Part shown: positions 36,551 to 46,786 of the stretch, one piece after another | How the letters are laid out: every line of letters starts with the position of its first letter | Position numbering within the stretch: the first letter of the stretch is position 1 | Assembly: GCF_037023755.1 (NCBI RefSeq) | Contig: NZ_CP146100.1 | Span: 1,304,501-1,368,500, forward strand | DNA: 64,000 nt | Source of the DNA: Saccharopolyspora sp. SCSIO 74807 | GTDB lineage: Bacteria > Actinomycetota > Actinomycetes > Mycobacteriales > Pseudonocardiaceae | Direction: 5' to 3' | Made by a program: the position numbers and the translations under genes | Notes under the pieces: model-generated | The model's database searches: none | The model's input: only the letters and a program-made list of their open reading frames with translations | What the model was told of the DNA's origin: nothing

Positions 36551-36880
36551 CCTTCCAGCTTCGCAGCGGGCTTGAGCCGGGTGCGCGGGATTTTTCAGCG
36601 CCCTGTGGATTGATCACGTAGTTGTCCACAAGAGGGGTCCACAGGAAGGCTTGTTATCCACAGCTCTGTGGATCAATGCGCCGAGTCGGGCGCGATTAGG
36701 ATCACACGGCGAAGCGCCCGAGCGCGCTGGAATCATGGAATAACGGACATTCGCCCCTACCCGGTCGATCTCCGGATGATCCGCGGACCTGGCCGCGCCC
36801 GCCCCCACGGGACGCCGCGACCGGGCGAAGCCGCACCGACCAGCACAGCCCCTCTGCTGCCGACGCCACCGGAGTTCCCG
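36551..36880. other. Intergenic region with five DnaA-box-like 9-mers
   Basis: Within 72 bp lie TGTGGATTG (36604-36612), TTGTCCACA (36622-36630), GGGTCCACA (36635-36643), TTATCCACA (36654-36662) and TGTGGATCA (36667-36675). The second is the actinobacterial DnaA-box consensus and the fourth the E. coli consensus; the first and last are inverted. The last two form a dyad (ATCCACA-GCTC-TGTGGAT). No dnaA, dnaN or parAB genes are in the window. The rest of the region holds the DedA promoter and leader; no gene is seen. Confidence 0.65.
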
Positions 36881-37618
36881 ATGCACTCGACCGCACTGGC
36901 CGCCGCGCCCGCCGAGCCGACCGGGTTCACCGCCTGGGTCATCGGCGTGATGGAAACTCTCGGCGGCCCCGGCGCCGGCCTGATCATCGCGATCGAGAAC
37001 CTGTTCCCGCCGATCCCCAGCGAACTCATCCTGCCGCTGGCCGGGTTCACCGCCAGCCAGGGCAACATGAACATCTTCGCGGCGGTGCTGTGGACGACGG
37101 CCGGATCGCTGCTCGGCGCGCTCGCGCTGTACTGGCTCGGCCACGCGCTCGGCAGGGAGCGGATGCACCGGATCGCGGCGAAGATGCCGCTGGTCAAGCT
37201 CTCCGACGTGGACCGCACCGAGGCGTGGTTCGGCAAGCACGGCGTGAAGGCGGTGTTCTTCGGCCGGATGATCCCGCTGTTCCGCAGCTTCATCTCGCTG
37301 CCCGCAGGGGTGGAGAAGATGCCGCTGCCCACGTTCGTGCTGTTCACCAGCCTCGGCAGCCTGATCTGGAACACCGTGTTCGTGGTGGCGGGCTACCTGC
37401 TCGGGCAGAACTGGTACCTCGTCGAGCAGTACGCGGGCATCCTCTCCAAGGTCGTCCTGGCCGTGGTCGCACTGGCCATCGCCTACTTCGTGATCTCCCG
37501 CGTCCGGCAAACCCGCCGCGAGCGCGACGAGGCGGACGATGCGGATGCCCCCACCGACCAGTTCCCCCGCGTCACCCACCCCGAAAGCCCCACCGAACGC
37601 CTCCCCCGCATCCGCTGA
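36881..37618 (+). CDS. DedA-family membrane protein
   Basis: A 245-residue protein with about five hydrophobic segments. The DedA motifs are IENLFPPIPSELILPLAG (E-x4-P-x-P-x-E) and FFGRMIPLFRSFISLPAGVE (G-R-x2-P-x3-R). The C-terminal tail is charged and likely cytoplasmic. DedA proteins are implicated in lipid-carrier (undecaprenyl-phosphate or phosphatidylethanolamine) flipping and membrane homeostasis. GGAG at 36871-36874 precedes the ATG by 6 nt. A 51-nt stem-loop (37634-37684) follows directly. Confidence 0.92.
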   Translation: MHSTALAAAPAEPTGFTAWVIGVMETLGGPGAGLIIAIENLFPPIPSELILPLAGFTASQGNMNIFAAVLWTTAGSLLGALALYWLGHALGRERMHRIAAKMPLVKLSDVDRTEAWFGKHGVKAVFFGRMIPLFRSFISLPAGVEKMPLPTFVLFTSLGSLIWNTVFVVAGYLLGQNWYLVEQYAGILSKVVLAVVALAIAYFVISRVRQTRRERDEADDADAPTDQFPRVTHPESPTERLPRIR

Positions 37619-37633
37619 CGCCCCGTTTTCCCG

Positions 37634-37684
37634 GAGTGAACGACCTGTTCGCCCCATCCAGCAGGGCCAGCGGTCCGTTCGCTC
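37634..37684. repeat. 51-nt stem-loop repeat, copy C
   Basis: Located between DedA and a convergent DUF397 gene, 15 bp after the DedA stop. The outer arms GAGTGAACG and CGGTCCGTTCGCTC are kept, with the middle diverged (CCTGTTCGCCCCATCCAGCA). The length is the same 51 nt as the other copies. Confidence 0.7.
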
Positions 37685-37778
37685 CCCGTCGGTGGTCGAA
37701 AACCGCGAACGCGAAGCGGACCCCGCACCGCGGAAGATGCGAGGGCCGGAATCTCAGTAGAACCGGGGTCGGTGCTGC

Positions 37779-37973
37779 TCAGTGCTGTGCCCGCCCCGCC
37801 ACCTCGCCGAGGGAACGCGCCCACGAAGCGTGCTCCACACGCACCTGGCCGCCCGCAGGGTCCTTCGAGTCGCGCACCGACACACCGCGCTCGGTTAACC
37901 GCACCTCGACACAAGCGTCGCTGTTCGCCGCGCTCCGACTGCTCTTGAACCAGCCGGTGTCGTGGTTGATCAT
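37779..37973 (-). CDS. DUF397 domain protein
   Basis: A 64-residue DUF397 protein with the family landmarks GWFKSSRSAANSDACVEVRL (W-x-K-S-S-x-S, CVEV) and VSVRDSKDPAGGQVRVEHASW. Such small proteins are coded next to XRE/DUF5753 regulators in Streptomyces and Pseudonocardiaceae and act with them, as in BldB-like and WhiJ-like pairs. It is 29 bp downstream of a second DUF397 gene, with which it shares over half its residues, suggesting tandem duplication. Confidence 0.9.
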   Translation of the reverse strand: MINHDTGWFKSSRSAANSDACVEVRLTERGVSVRDSKDPAGGQVRVEHASWARSLGEVAGRAQH

Positions 37974-38002
37974 TGCACGCCCGCCACCCGCCGGGCCGCG
38001 GG

Positions 38003-38191
38003 TCAGGGTCGGTCGTCCGCAATCTCACCCAGGAACCGGCGCCAAGCCGCATGGCTCACACCCAGATGCCCACCCGCAGGCTCCTTCGAATCCCGCACGA
38101 ACACACCGCGGTGGGTCAACCTGACCTCAACGCACATGTTGCTGGTTCCGGAGCTCCGGGTGCTCTTTAACCAGCCCGTGTCGTAACCCAT
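38003..38191 (-). CDS. DUF397 domain protein
   Basis: A 62-residue DUF397 protein (MGYDTGWLKSTRSSGTSNMC, then VEVRLTHRGVFVRDSKEPAG). ATG 38191 overlaps the stop of the upstream regulator gene by one base (TGATG), indicating translational coupling; GTG 38194 is an alternative start. It is the first of two adjacent DUF397 copies and the one coupled to the regulator. Confidence 0.9.
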   Translation of the reverse strand: MGYDTGWLKSTRSSGTSNMCVEVRLTHRGVFVRDSKEPAGGHLGVSHAAWRRFLGEIADDRP

Positions 38192-38853
38192 CACTGCACG
38201 CCCCTCAACTTCGCGGATAGGAGCTCGCCCGACGCCTCGGGAGACGACGCCAGTTCACGAAGTCGTTCCATCGCCCGGAACATCGGCGTCGTGTCCTGCT
38301 CATGATCGTAGTAGGTGGCGGGCGCGTGACTACCTTTGAAAGCGATTCTCGGCGCCGACGCACCGAAGTCCAGGGTGATCAGCCCTTCACCCAGCACCGG
38401 ATTGTCCGGAACACTACGCGGGATGATCTGGACCGTGACGTCGTCACGATCAGCGAGCCGTAGCAAGTGCTCAAGTTGGCCGCCCAGCACGGACGGGCTG
38501 CCGACGACCTGGTCAAGCGCCGTTTCGGTCAGCACCAACGTGATGTCCTTCGGCTCCGACGCCTCCAGCACACGGCGCTGCTGCTCGAGCCGGAAGTCCA
38601 ACCTCCGCCGGATCTCCTCTTCCGAGGAGGGCCACCAGACTCCGTCGCACGCAGCGAACACCGCTCGCGCGTATTCAGCGGATTGCGCGAGGCCGGGCAC
38701 GATTCCGGTGTCGTAGAAACCGATCGCCGTGGCATCGGCCTGCAGGTCGGCGAGCCGCTCGAACGAGCGCTGGCACAACTGGTCAACGCGGCGCGCCGGA
38801 CCGTCGACGACGCCCGTAGCTGAACGAGCAACACAGCCGCGGAGTGACCGCAC
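38191..38853 (-). CDS. DUF5753 regulator lacking its helix-turn-helix
   Basis: A 220-residue frame matching the C-terminal DUF5753 domain of XRE-family regulators: FERLADLQADATAIGFYDTG, VPGLAQSAEYARAVF, RRRLDFRLEQQRRVLE, LVLTETALDQVVG and the final TYYDHEQDTTPMFRAMERL. The usual 70-80-residue N-terminal helix-turn-helix is missing. Upstream sequence is only 95 bp before clpC and is taken by the clpC terminator. The gene therefore looks truncated at its 5' end and may not bind DNA. It is coupled to a DUF397 gene. Confidence 0.75.
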   Translation of the reverse strand: MRSLRGCVARSATGVVDGPARRVDQLCQRSFERLADLQADATAIGFYDTGIVPGLAQSAEYARAVFAACDGVWWPSSEEEIRRRLDFRLEQQRRVLEASEPKDITLVLTETALDQVVGSPSVLGGQLEHLLRLADRDDVTVQIIPRSVPDNPVLGEGLITLDFGASAPRIAFKGSHAPATYYDHEQDTTPMFRAMERLRELASSPEASGELLSAKLRGVQ

Positions 38854-38889
38854 GGCACCCTCAACGGCGAAGCACGGAGCGAACGCGAA

Positions 38890-38925
38890 GCGGCCCCCGC
38901 ACCCAGAGAAGGGTGCGGGGGCCGC
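38890..38925 (-). terminator. clpC terminator hairpin
   Basis: A perfect 15-bp stem, GCGGCCCCCGCACCC (38890-38904) with GGGTGCGGGGGCCGC (38911-38925), and a 6-nt loop, 23 bp after the clpC stop. There is no strong T-run, as is common for actinobacterial hairpin terminators. Confidence 0.8.
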
Positions 38926-38948
38926 GTTCGTCAGCGGAGCTCGTCAGG

Positions 38949-41513
<2,565 letters not shown>

Positions 41514-41790
41514 TCGCACTCCCTGACTGCTGCGCCGGCGGTGTTGTACCGGGACACGGCTCCTGCCTCGCCGATGCCCACGATGGGTTCAGCACGCTGG
41601 GGTCCACTGTAGTAGCCCCACCCCGCCACGGTCCGCGCCCGCTGGCAGCCCGCTGTTCACTTTCGTCCTCTACCGTGCGGTTCAACGAGCCGCTGTGCTG
41701 CGACATTCCGCCGGGGCAGGGCAATGGGGGCGGTGTCCGCTCACCGCGAACACGGCCGCTTTCCGCAGGTCGATTGCACTCGTTCGGGTG

Positions 41791-42657
41791 TCACCGACCG
41801 GTCTCGTTCGGCACGCTGGGCGTTTGCCGGCCGCCTACGGGCACCACCATCGGAGTACCCGCGACCGGGTCCGGAATCACCTTGGCGTTCAACCCGAAGA
41901 CATCCGCCAGCAATTCCTCGGTGAGCACCTCGCCCGGCGCCCCCTCGGCCACGATCGCCCCGTCGCGCATCGCGACCAGCCGGTCCGCGTAGCGGGCGGC
42001 CAGGTTCAGGTCGTGCAGCACCATGACCACGGTCCGCCCGCTGTCGTCGTGCAGCCTGCCGATCAGGTCCAGCACCTCCACCTGATGCGAGAGGTCCAGG
42101 TACGTCGTGGGCTCGTCGAGCAGCAGCAGATCGGTGCCCTGCGCCAGCGCCATGGACAGCCAGGCGCGCTGCCGCTGGCCGCCGGAGAGCTCGTCGACCG
42201 CGCGCTCCGCCAGGTCGCCGATGCCGGTCAACGCCAGCGACTCGGCCACCGCCCGCTCGTCGTCCGAGGACCACTGCCGGTACCAGGACTGGTGCGGGTG
42301 CCTGCCGCGCGCGACCAGATCGGCCACCGTCAGCCCCTCCGGCGCCTGCGGCGACTGCGGCAGCAGGCCGAGCACGCGGGCGACCTCCTTGGTCGGCATC
42401 TTGTGGATCTGCTTGCCGTCCAGCAGCACCTGCCCGCTCTTCGGCGGCAGCAGCCGCGCCAGCGCGCGCAGCAGGGTCGACTTGCCGCAGCCGTTCGGCC
42501 CGATCACGGCCGAGATCGTGCCGTCCGGCACGTCGATGTCGAGGCCGTCCACGACGACCCGTTCGCCGTAGGCCAGCCGCAGCCCGCGGCCGCGCAACCG
42601 CTGGTCGGCTGCGGAGCCGGTGAGCGGCTGGGTGGGTGTGGACACGGGTGAGGTCAT
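41791..42657 (-). CDS. Iron-siderophore ABC transporter ATP-binding protein (FecE-like)
   Basis: A 288-residue ATPase with Walker A GPNGCGKSTLLRAL, Q-loop LLPQSPQAPEGLTV, signature ELSGGQRQRAWLSMALAQ, Walker B LLLLDEPTTYLDLSHQ and switch MVLHDLNLAARY. The T-T-Y-L-D-L-x-H-Q form of Walker B is characteristic of the FecE/FepC siderophore class. Its ATG overlaps the stop of the upstream permease gene (ATGA). It is the last gene of an operon with two FecCD permeases under an IdeR-type box. Confidence 0.93.
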   Translation of the reverse strand: MTSPVSTPTQPLTGSAADQRLRGRGLRLAYGERVVVDGLDIDVPDGTISAVIGPNGCGKSTLLRALARLLPPKSGQVLLDGKQIHKMPTKEVARVLGLLPQSPQAPEGLTVADLVARGRHPHQSWYRQWSSDDERAVAESLALTGIGDLAERAVDELSGGQRQRAWLSMALAQGTDLLLLDEPTTYLDLSHQVEVLDLIGRLHDDSGRTVVMVLHDLNLAARYADRLVAMRDGAIVAEGAPGEVLTEELLADVFGLNAKVIPDPVAGTPMVVPVGGRQTPSVPNETGR

Positions 42658-43730
42658 GCGTGGTCCTCCCGGTACCGACGGACGAGCAGGTAGATCAGGT
42701 ATGGGGCGCCCAGGATCGCGGTCACGATGCCGACCGGGAGTTCCATGGCGCCGAAGGCGGTCCGGGACAGCAGGTCGGCCACGACCACCAGCACCGCGCC
42801 GAACACCAGCGATGCGACCAGGGGTGGTCGTGCCGCCCGCGCCATCCGCATCGCGATCTGCGGCGCTGCGAGCGCCACGAACTGCACCGGTCCCGCGGCT
42901 GCGGTCGCGACCGAGGCCAGCACGACCGAAGCCAGCAGCAGCGCGCCCCGCGCCAGGTCGGTCCGCACGCCCAGCCCGCGGACGGTGTCGTCGTCGAACT
43001 GCAACGCCCCGAGCACGTGCGCGCCGAGCAGCGCCAGCGGCAGCAGCACCGCCAGCGCGATCGCCGTCGGCACCACGTGCTCCCAGCCGCGCGCGTTGAG
43101 GCTGCCGGTCAGCCACACCATCGCGCGCCCCGCGTCGTTGACGTCGCCGACGGTCAGCAGCCAGTACGTGGCGTTCCCGGCCAGCGCGGAGACGCCCACG
43201 CCGACCAGCACGATCCGGTAGGAGTCGACGCCCTGGCGATAGGCCAGCAGGTAGATCGCCAGCCCGGCGAGCAGTCCGCCGATCAGCGCGACCACCGGCA
43301 GGCCGATCGCCGAAGCCGCGCCGAGCCCGCTGCCGAGCACGATCATCGTGGTCGCCGCCAGCCCCGCGCCCGAGGTGATGCCCAGCATGTCCGGACTGGC
43401 CAGCGGGTTGCGCGCGACCGCCTGGGTGATCGCACCCGCCAGCCCGAGCGCTGCGCCGACCAGCAGGCCGGTCAGCGCCCGCGGCATCCGCAGCGTGAAC
43501 ACGATGAGCTGATCCGCGCGGTCACCGCCGCCGAACAACGTCGCCAGCACCTGACCCGGGCTGATCGGGTACGTCCCGATGGCGACGTCGAGCACCAGCC
43601 CGGCGAGCAGCACCACGAGCCCGCCGAACAGCACCAGCAGCGGCCGGGCGCGCAGCACTCCGGACAGCGGACCGACCCGCACCGGCGAGCGGCCGGGTAC
43701 CCGCTTGGGGCTCTCGAGTAGCTGAGTCAC
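42654..43730 (-). CDS. Iron-siderophore ABC permease (FecCD family), second subunit
   Basis: A 358-residue membrane protein with about nine helices. Blocks are LRMPRALTGLLVGAALGLAG, TQAVARNPLASPDMLGITSG, GVGVSALAGNATYWLLTVGD and the C-terminal VQFVALAAPQIAMRMAR and LPVGIVTAILGAPYLIYLL. GTG 43730 overlaps the stop of the first permease gene (GTGA). The frame continues upstream antisense-like for many codons but without family match. It pairs with the other permease to form the membrane channel. Confidence 0.92.
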   Translation of the reverse strand: MTQLLESPKRVPGRSPVRVGPLSGVLRARPLLVLFGGLVVLLAGLVLDVAIGTYPISPGQVLATLFGGGDRADQLIVFTLRMPRALTGLLVGAALGLAGAITQAVARNPLASPDMLGITSGAGLAATTMIVLGSGLGAASAIGLPVVALIGGLLAGLAIYLLAYRQGVDSYRIVLVGVGVSALAGNATYWLLTVGDVNDAGRAMVWLTGSLNARGWEHVVPTAIALAVLLPLALLGAHVLGALQFDDDTVRGLGVRTDLARGALLLASVVLASVATAAAGPVQFVALAAPQIAMRMARAARPPLVASLVFGAVLVVVADLLSRTAFGAMELPVGIVTAILGAPYLIYLLVRRYREDHA

Positions 43731-44857
43731 AGCCGCACCAGCCTCCTGCGCCGCACCAGCGCGATGAAGAACGGGGCGCCGACCATCGCGAGCATCACTC
43801 CGACCTGCACCTCGGCGGGCCGCGCGACCAGCCGGCCCACCACGTCCGCGAGCAGCACCAGGGAAGCGCCCAGCAACGCGGAGAACGGCAGCAGCCAGCG
43901 GTGATCGGAACCGGTGAAGAACCGCGCGATGTGCGGCACGACGAGCCCGACGAAGCTGATCGGCCCGCACACCGCCGCCGCACCGCCGACCAGCACTGCG
44001 ATCGCGAGCAGCCCGAGCCGGCGGGTCCACTCGACGCGGTGGCCCAGCCCGCGGGCCACGTCGTCGCCCAGCGACAGCGCGTTGAGCCCGGAAGCGTTCG
44101 CCAACGCCAGCACCATCCCGGCCACCAGGAACGGCGCCACCTGCCAGAGCACGCCGGGGTCGGTGATCGCGATCGAGCCGACCTTCCAGAACCGGTAGGT
44201 GTCCAGGCTCTCCTGATCGGTCAGCACCAGCGCCGAGGTCAACGCCTGCAGCAGCGCGCTGATCGCCATGCCCGCCAGCGCGAGCGTCACGGGTGTCGAC
44301 CCGCCGCGGCCCATCGAGCCGATGGCGAACACGGCGATCGCACCGAGCAGCGCGCCGACGAACGCGAACCAGATGTAGCCGTAGAGGCTGCTGATGCCGA
44401 ACGAGTACACCGCGAGCACCACCGCGAGCGCGGCGCCCTGGGTGATGCCGAGGATGCCTGGGTCGGCGATCGGATTGCGGGTGTGGCCCTGCATCAACGC
44501 GCCGGCCAGGCCGAGCGCGGCACCGGCCAGCACGCCGACCAGCGTCCGGGGCAGCCGGAGCTGCTGCACGATCAGATCGTTCTCCGCGCCCGCGGGCGCG
44601 ATCAGCGCCTGCCACACGTCGCCGAGCGGGATGGACTTCGCCCCGGCCGCGACGCTGAGCAGGCAGCTCACCACGAGCACGCCGAGCAGCACCGCCAACC
44701 CGAGCAGCCGCCTCCTGCGCCGGGAACCGAGCCGCGCGGCCGCGGGTGCGGACCCCGGCTCGGCGGAGCCGCCTGCCGAGTTGTCCGGGCCGTCGGGTGG
44801 GCCGTCGGCGGTGCCCGCGGCGGTCGCGCCGCTCCCGCTTGGTCTCAAAGCGTCCAC
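43727..44857 (-). CDS. Iron-siderophore ABC permease (FecCD family), first subunit
   Basis: A 376-residue membrane protein. After a Gly/Ala/Pro-rich cytoplasmic leader of about 45 residues come the FecCD helices (LLGLAVLLGVLVVSCLLSVA, LRLPRTLVGVLAGAALGLAG, MQGHTRNPIADPGILGITQG and the conserved PISFVGLVVPHIARFFTG). GTG 44857 starts 34 bp from the IdeR-type box. It heads a permease-permease-ATPase operon. No substrate-binding lipoprotein is encoded beside it, so that component must be elsewhere. Confidence 0.93.
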   Translation of the reverse strand: MDALRPSGSGATAAGTADGPPDGPDNSAGGSAEPGSAPAAARLGSRRRRRLLGLAVLLGVLVVSCLLSVAAGAKSIPLGDVWQALIAPAGAENDLIVQQLRLPRTLVGVLAGAALGLAGALMQGHTRNPIADPGILGITQGAALAVVLAVYSFGISSLYGYIWFAFVGALLGAIAVFAIGSMGRGGSTPVTLALAGMAISALLQALTSALVLTDQESLDTYRFWKVGSIAITDPGVLWQVAPFLVAGMVLALANASGLNALSLGDDVARGLGHRVEWTRRLGLLAIAVLVGGAAAVCGPISFVGLVVPHIARFFTGSDHRWLLPFSALLGASLVLLADVVGRLVARPAEVQVGVMLAMVGAPFFIALVRRRRLVRL

Positions 44858-44890
44858 TCCCAGCTCGTCCGGCTCGTTCCGGCACCCAAG

Positions 44891-44909
44891 TTAGGTTAGG
44901 CCGTCCTAA
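44891..44909. promoter_or_regulatory. IdeR/DmdR-type iron box
   Basis: TTAGGTTAGGCCGTCCTAA matches the actinobacterial iron box (TTAGGTTAGSCTWHCCTAA) at 17 or more of 19 positions, including both flanking TTAGG/CCTAA half-sites. It lies 34 bp upstream of the first siderophore permease start, so the operon is probably repressed when iron is plentiful. Confidence 0.9.
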
Positions 44910-45668
44910 GACTAGCCGACCGGTCCGGCGAAGCCGACCGTTTTCCTTCGAGCCGGATCATCCGGACACGTCACACCGGGCGCTGGTCCCGGCACCGACC
45001 GTGCCACTCGGCGGGGAGCGGGCGCGGTTTCCGCGCGCCGCGCGGTGCGCTGTTTTTCCACTCAGCACGCACGGTGCCGTTTCATGCGCCGCGCGCGACG
45101 CCGTTCGGCGAACCGCGCGCACTGCGCTCGCTGCCGCATATCGGTTTGCTCTGTCCGGCAGAACGAGGCGCGACCGCTGCGGCAATCTTGCGGCGAACAG
45201 CTCAGCGCGGTGCAAAAAATCCGCCGCCCGCGAGCCGGAACGCAGCGCGTGAACATCCGAACCGCTCGTTTCGCGACCCGCGGGCGACCCGCGGGCGGAC
45301 GCGGAAAGAAACCGGCGAGTTCGGATGCGAAACGACCACCGACGCCGCGGCGACGCGCGGTGAGAAGTTGCGAGCCGAGAACATTCGGCGCACGCCCGCA
45401 TCGGCAGGCACCAAACGAGCGGCGGAACGCCGAACATCCGGATAGCCGAACAGCACTCGGCACCGCACACCCGAACACCGAAAGTGACAATCCGATCAAC
45501 GGCCGATGCCTGCGCGGCGCCCGCGGATTCGACACCGACCGGCAATCCCGCGGTGCTCGCGCGAACCGGCCGAGCACTCCCGGTCACTTCTCGATCCCGC
45601 GCGCCCGCGAAACAACGCGCCGGAGTCGTGATCGGTATCCGCCCGATCCGCGAACAACCGGCGCACAA
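44910..45668. other. Gene-free 759-bp region between the iron operon and lsr2
   Basis: Open frames exist on both strands, but none shows a family match, a good ribosome site or normal third-position GC bias. The words CCGAAC and GCGAAC, and the nonamer GAACATCCG (twice), recur on the plus strand. Apart from the iron box at its edge and the lsr2 terminator at the other end, nothing is recognised. It may be decayed coding DNA or an untranslated or small-RNA region. Confidence 0.5.
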
Positions 45669-45708
45669 CGATCAGGGGGCGCCGGGATCACCCGGCGCCC
45701 CCTGATCG
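45669..45708. terminator. lsr2 terminator hairpin
   Basis: A perfect 18-bp stem, CGATCAGGGGGCGCCGGG (45669-45686) with CCCGGCGCCCCCTGATCG (45691-45708), and loop ATCA. It begins 8 bp after the lsr2 stop on the minus strand and is the strongest hairpin in the window. It lacks a T-run but is symmetrical and could stop transcription both ways. Confidence 0.85.
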
Positions 45709-45716
45709 CGACTGCT

Positions 45717-46070
45717 TCAGTTCGCCTTGTGGTATTGGTCGACGATGTCGGCGGGGATGCGGCCCCGGTCCGAGACCTTCAGGCCGCGCTTGCGCGCCCA
45801 TTCCCGAATCGCCTGGTTCTGCTCCCGGTCCGCGCTGGTGGAACCGCTCGAGGAGCGCCCGCTCGAGGACGGCCGCGGGCCGGGCTTCTTGCGCCCACCG
45901 GCCCGCCGGGCGCTGGAGACGTAGCCGGACAGCGCGTCGCGCAACTCGCTCGCATTGTCGTTGGAAAGGTCGATCTGGTACGAGACGCCGTCCAGCGCGA
46001 ACTCGACTGTTTCATCGGCCTGTCCGCCGTCCAGATCGTCGACAAGCGTGACCGTGACCTTCTGCGCCAT
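45717..46070 (-). CDS. lsr2: Lsr2-family nucleoid-associated protein
   Basis: A 117-residue H-NS-like xenogeneic silencer. The N-terminal dimerisation domain ([35 protein letters not shown]) is followed by a Ser/Gly-rich linker and the C-terminal AT-hook-like domain ([20 protein letters not shown]) with the R-G-R minor-groove motif. It binds AT-rich DNA and silences foreign genes. GGGGAGG lies 9 nt before the ATG. It sits upstream of the clpC region as in M. tuberculosis Rv3597c, but lysS, which lies next to it there, is absent. Confidence 0.96.
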   Translation of the reverse strand: MAQKVTVTLVDDLDGGQADETVEFALDGVSYQIDLSNDNASELRDALSGYVSSARRAGGRKKPGPRPSSSGRSSSGSTSADREQNQAIREWARKRGLKVSDRGRIPADIVDQYHKAN

Positions 46071-46786
46071 GGTGGCAATCCTCCCCGGAGTTTGTGCGAT
46101 AAACCTGATGACGACACCTGGCGCCGTGACCTGGACAGGCGGCCCGGACTCCGCACCGGGACTCTCCCACCGAGCCGCTGGCTGGGCGCTATTGCCGAAC
46201 TGCTCCACCCGACCTTCCCGTTCCGGCGCACTCGGGGTGCGCCGACCGGGCCACCGGACTCCGGCGGCGGTTGCCCGGAAGTGACTCGCAAGCGGTCCTT
46301 CTTCGGGCGGTGCCACCGAGCCGGCGATGAAGTTCGACAGCGCACAACCGAGTTGAACAATCGCCTTCCGGTTGGAGCGTTCGCCGAAGCCGTCATCGGC
46401 CGTATCGAAGCTGCCGTCGCAGCTGTCATAGGAGCCGTCACCGAACATTGTCACGGTCAGGTTAGCGCAGCGACTCGGCAAACGCACTCACCCCGCCGAG
46501 GAAAATCCTAGGGGACTCCCCGGATCGGGTCATTCCGGGCGAGCTCTCCGAAGCGGATCGAGCCGATACCCACTCGTCGCACCGCATGGTCTCCGGTACT
46601 GCCATTCCTGCACCGCCGACGGCATTCCGCACTCCGCGGCAAGCAGAAAGCACGCACTCACCGGGCCGCGACCTCGCCCGCAGCCGAACTTCCCGATGAC
46701 CGCACCGGTTCCGCGTGGCAAGCGTCGGACTATCCCTCACGAGTAACGAGCGCGGTGCGGGATACCGATTTCGCAGCGGCGCCGGA
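46071..46786. other. 716-bp intergenic region between lsr2 and coaX
   Basis: No convincing gene is seen. The lsr2 promoter must lie near its left end (a TTTATC/TAAACC segment at 46098-46107 is the most AT-rich part). In M. tuberculosis this interval carries lysS. Here neither a class II synthetase motif nor a readable remnant is recognised on either strand. Confidence 0.5.

Larger units (their letters stand above)
37705..38903. repeat. Pair of 25-bp near-identical direct repeats flanking the DUF397/DUF5753 genes
   Basis: GCGAACGCGAAGCGG-A/C-CCCCGCACC occurs at 37705-37729 and again at 38879-38903 in the same orientation, with one mismatch in 25. The right copy forms the left arm of the clpC terminator; the left copy has no matching arm. 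The 1.15-kb interval between them contains exactly the two DUF397 genes and the truncated regulator, so it may mark an insertion or duplication event. Confidence 0.65.

Noticed and set aside
36602-36675. DnaA-box cluster considered as the chromosomal origin
   Set aside because: No dnaA, dnaN, rpmH or parAB is near, the number of boxes is low for an actinobacterial oriC, and gene order places this region away from it.
42654-44885. A 743-codon frame suggesting a fused double permease
   Set aside because: The N-terminal half is an out-of-frame reading of the first permease gene; the true second permease starts at GTG 43730 with a GTGA overlap.
44958-45668. Minus-strand 236-codon frame after lsr2
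   Set aside because: Cys/Arg-rich composition, no ribosome site, poor third-position GC and no recognisable domain.
46462-46740. Minus-strand 92-codon frame between lsr2 and coaX
   Set aside because: No motif, no convincing start, and overlapping frames on both strands look equally open.
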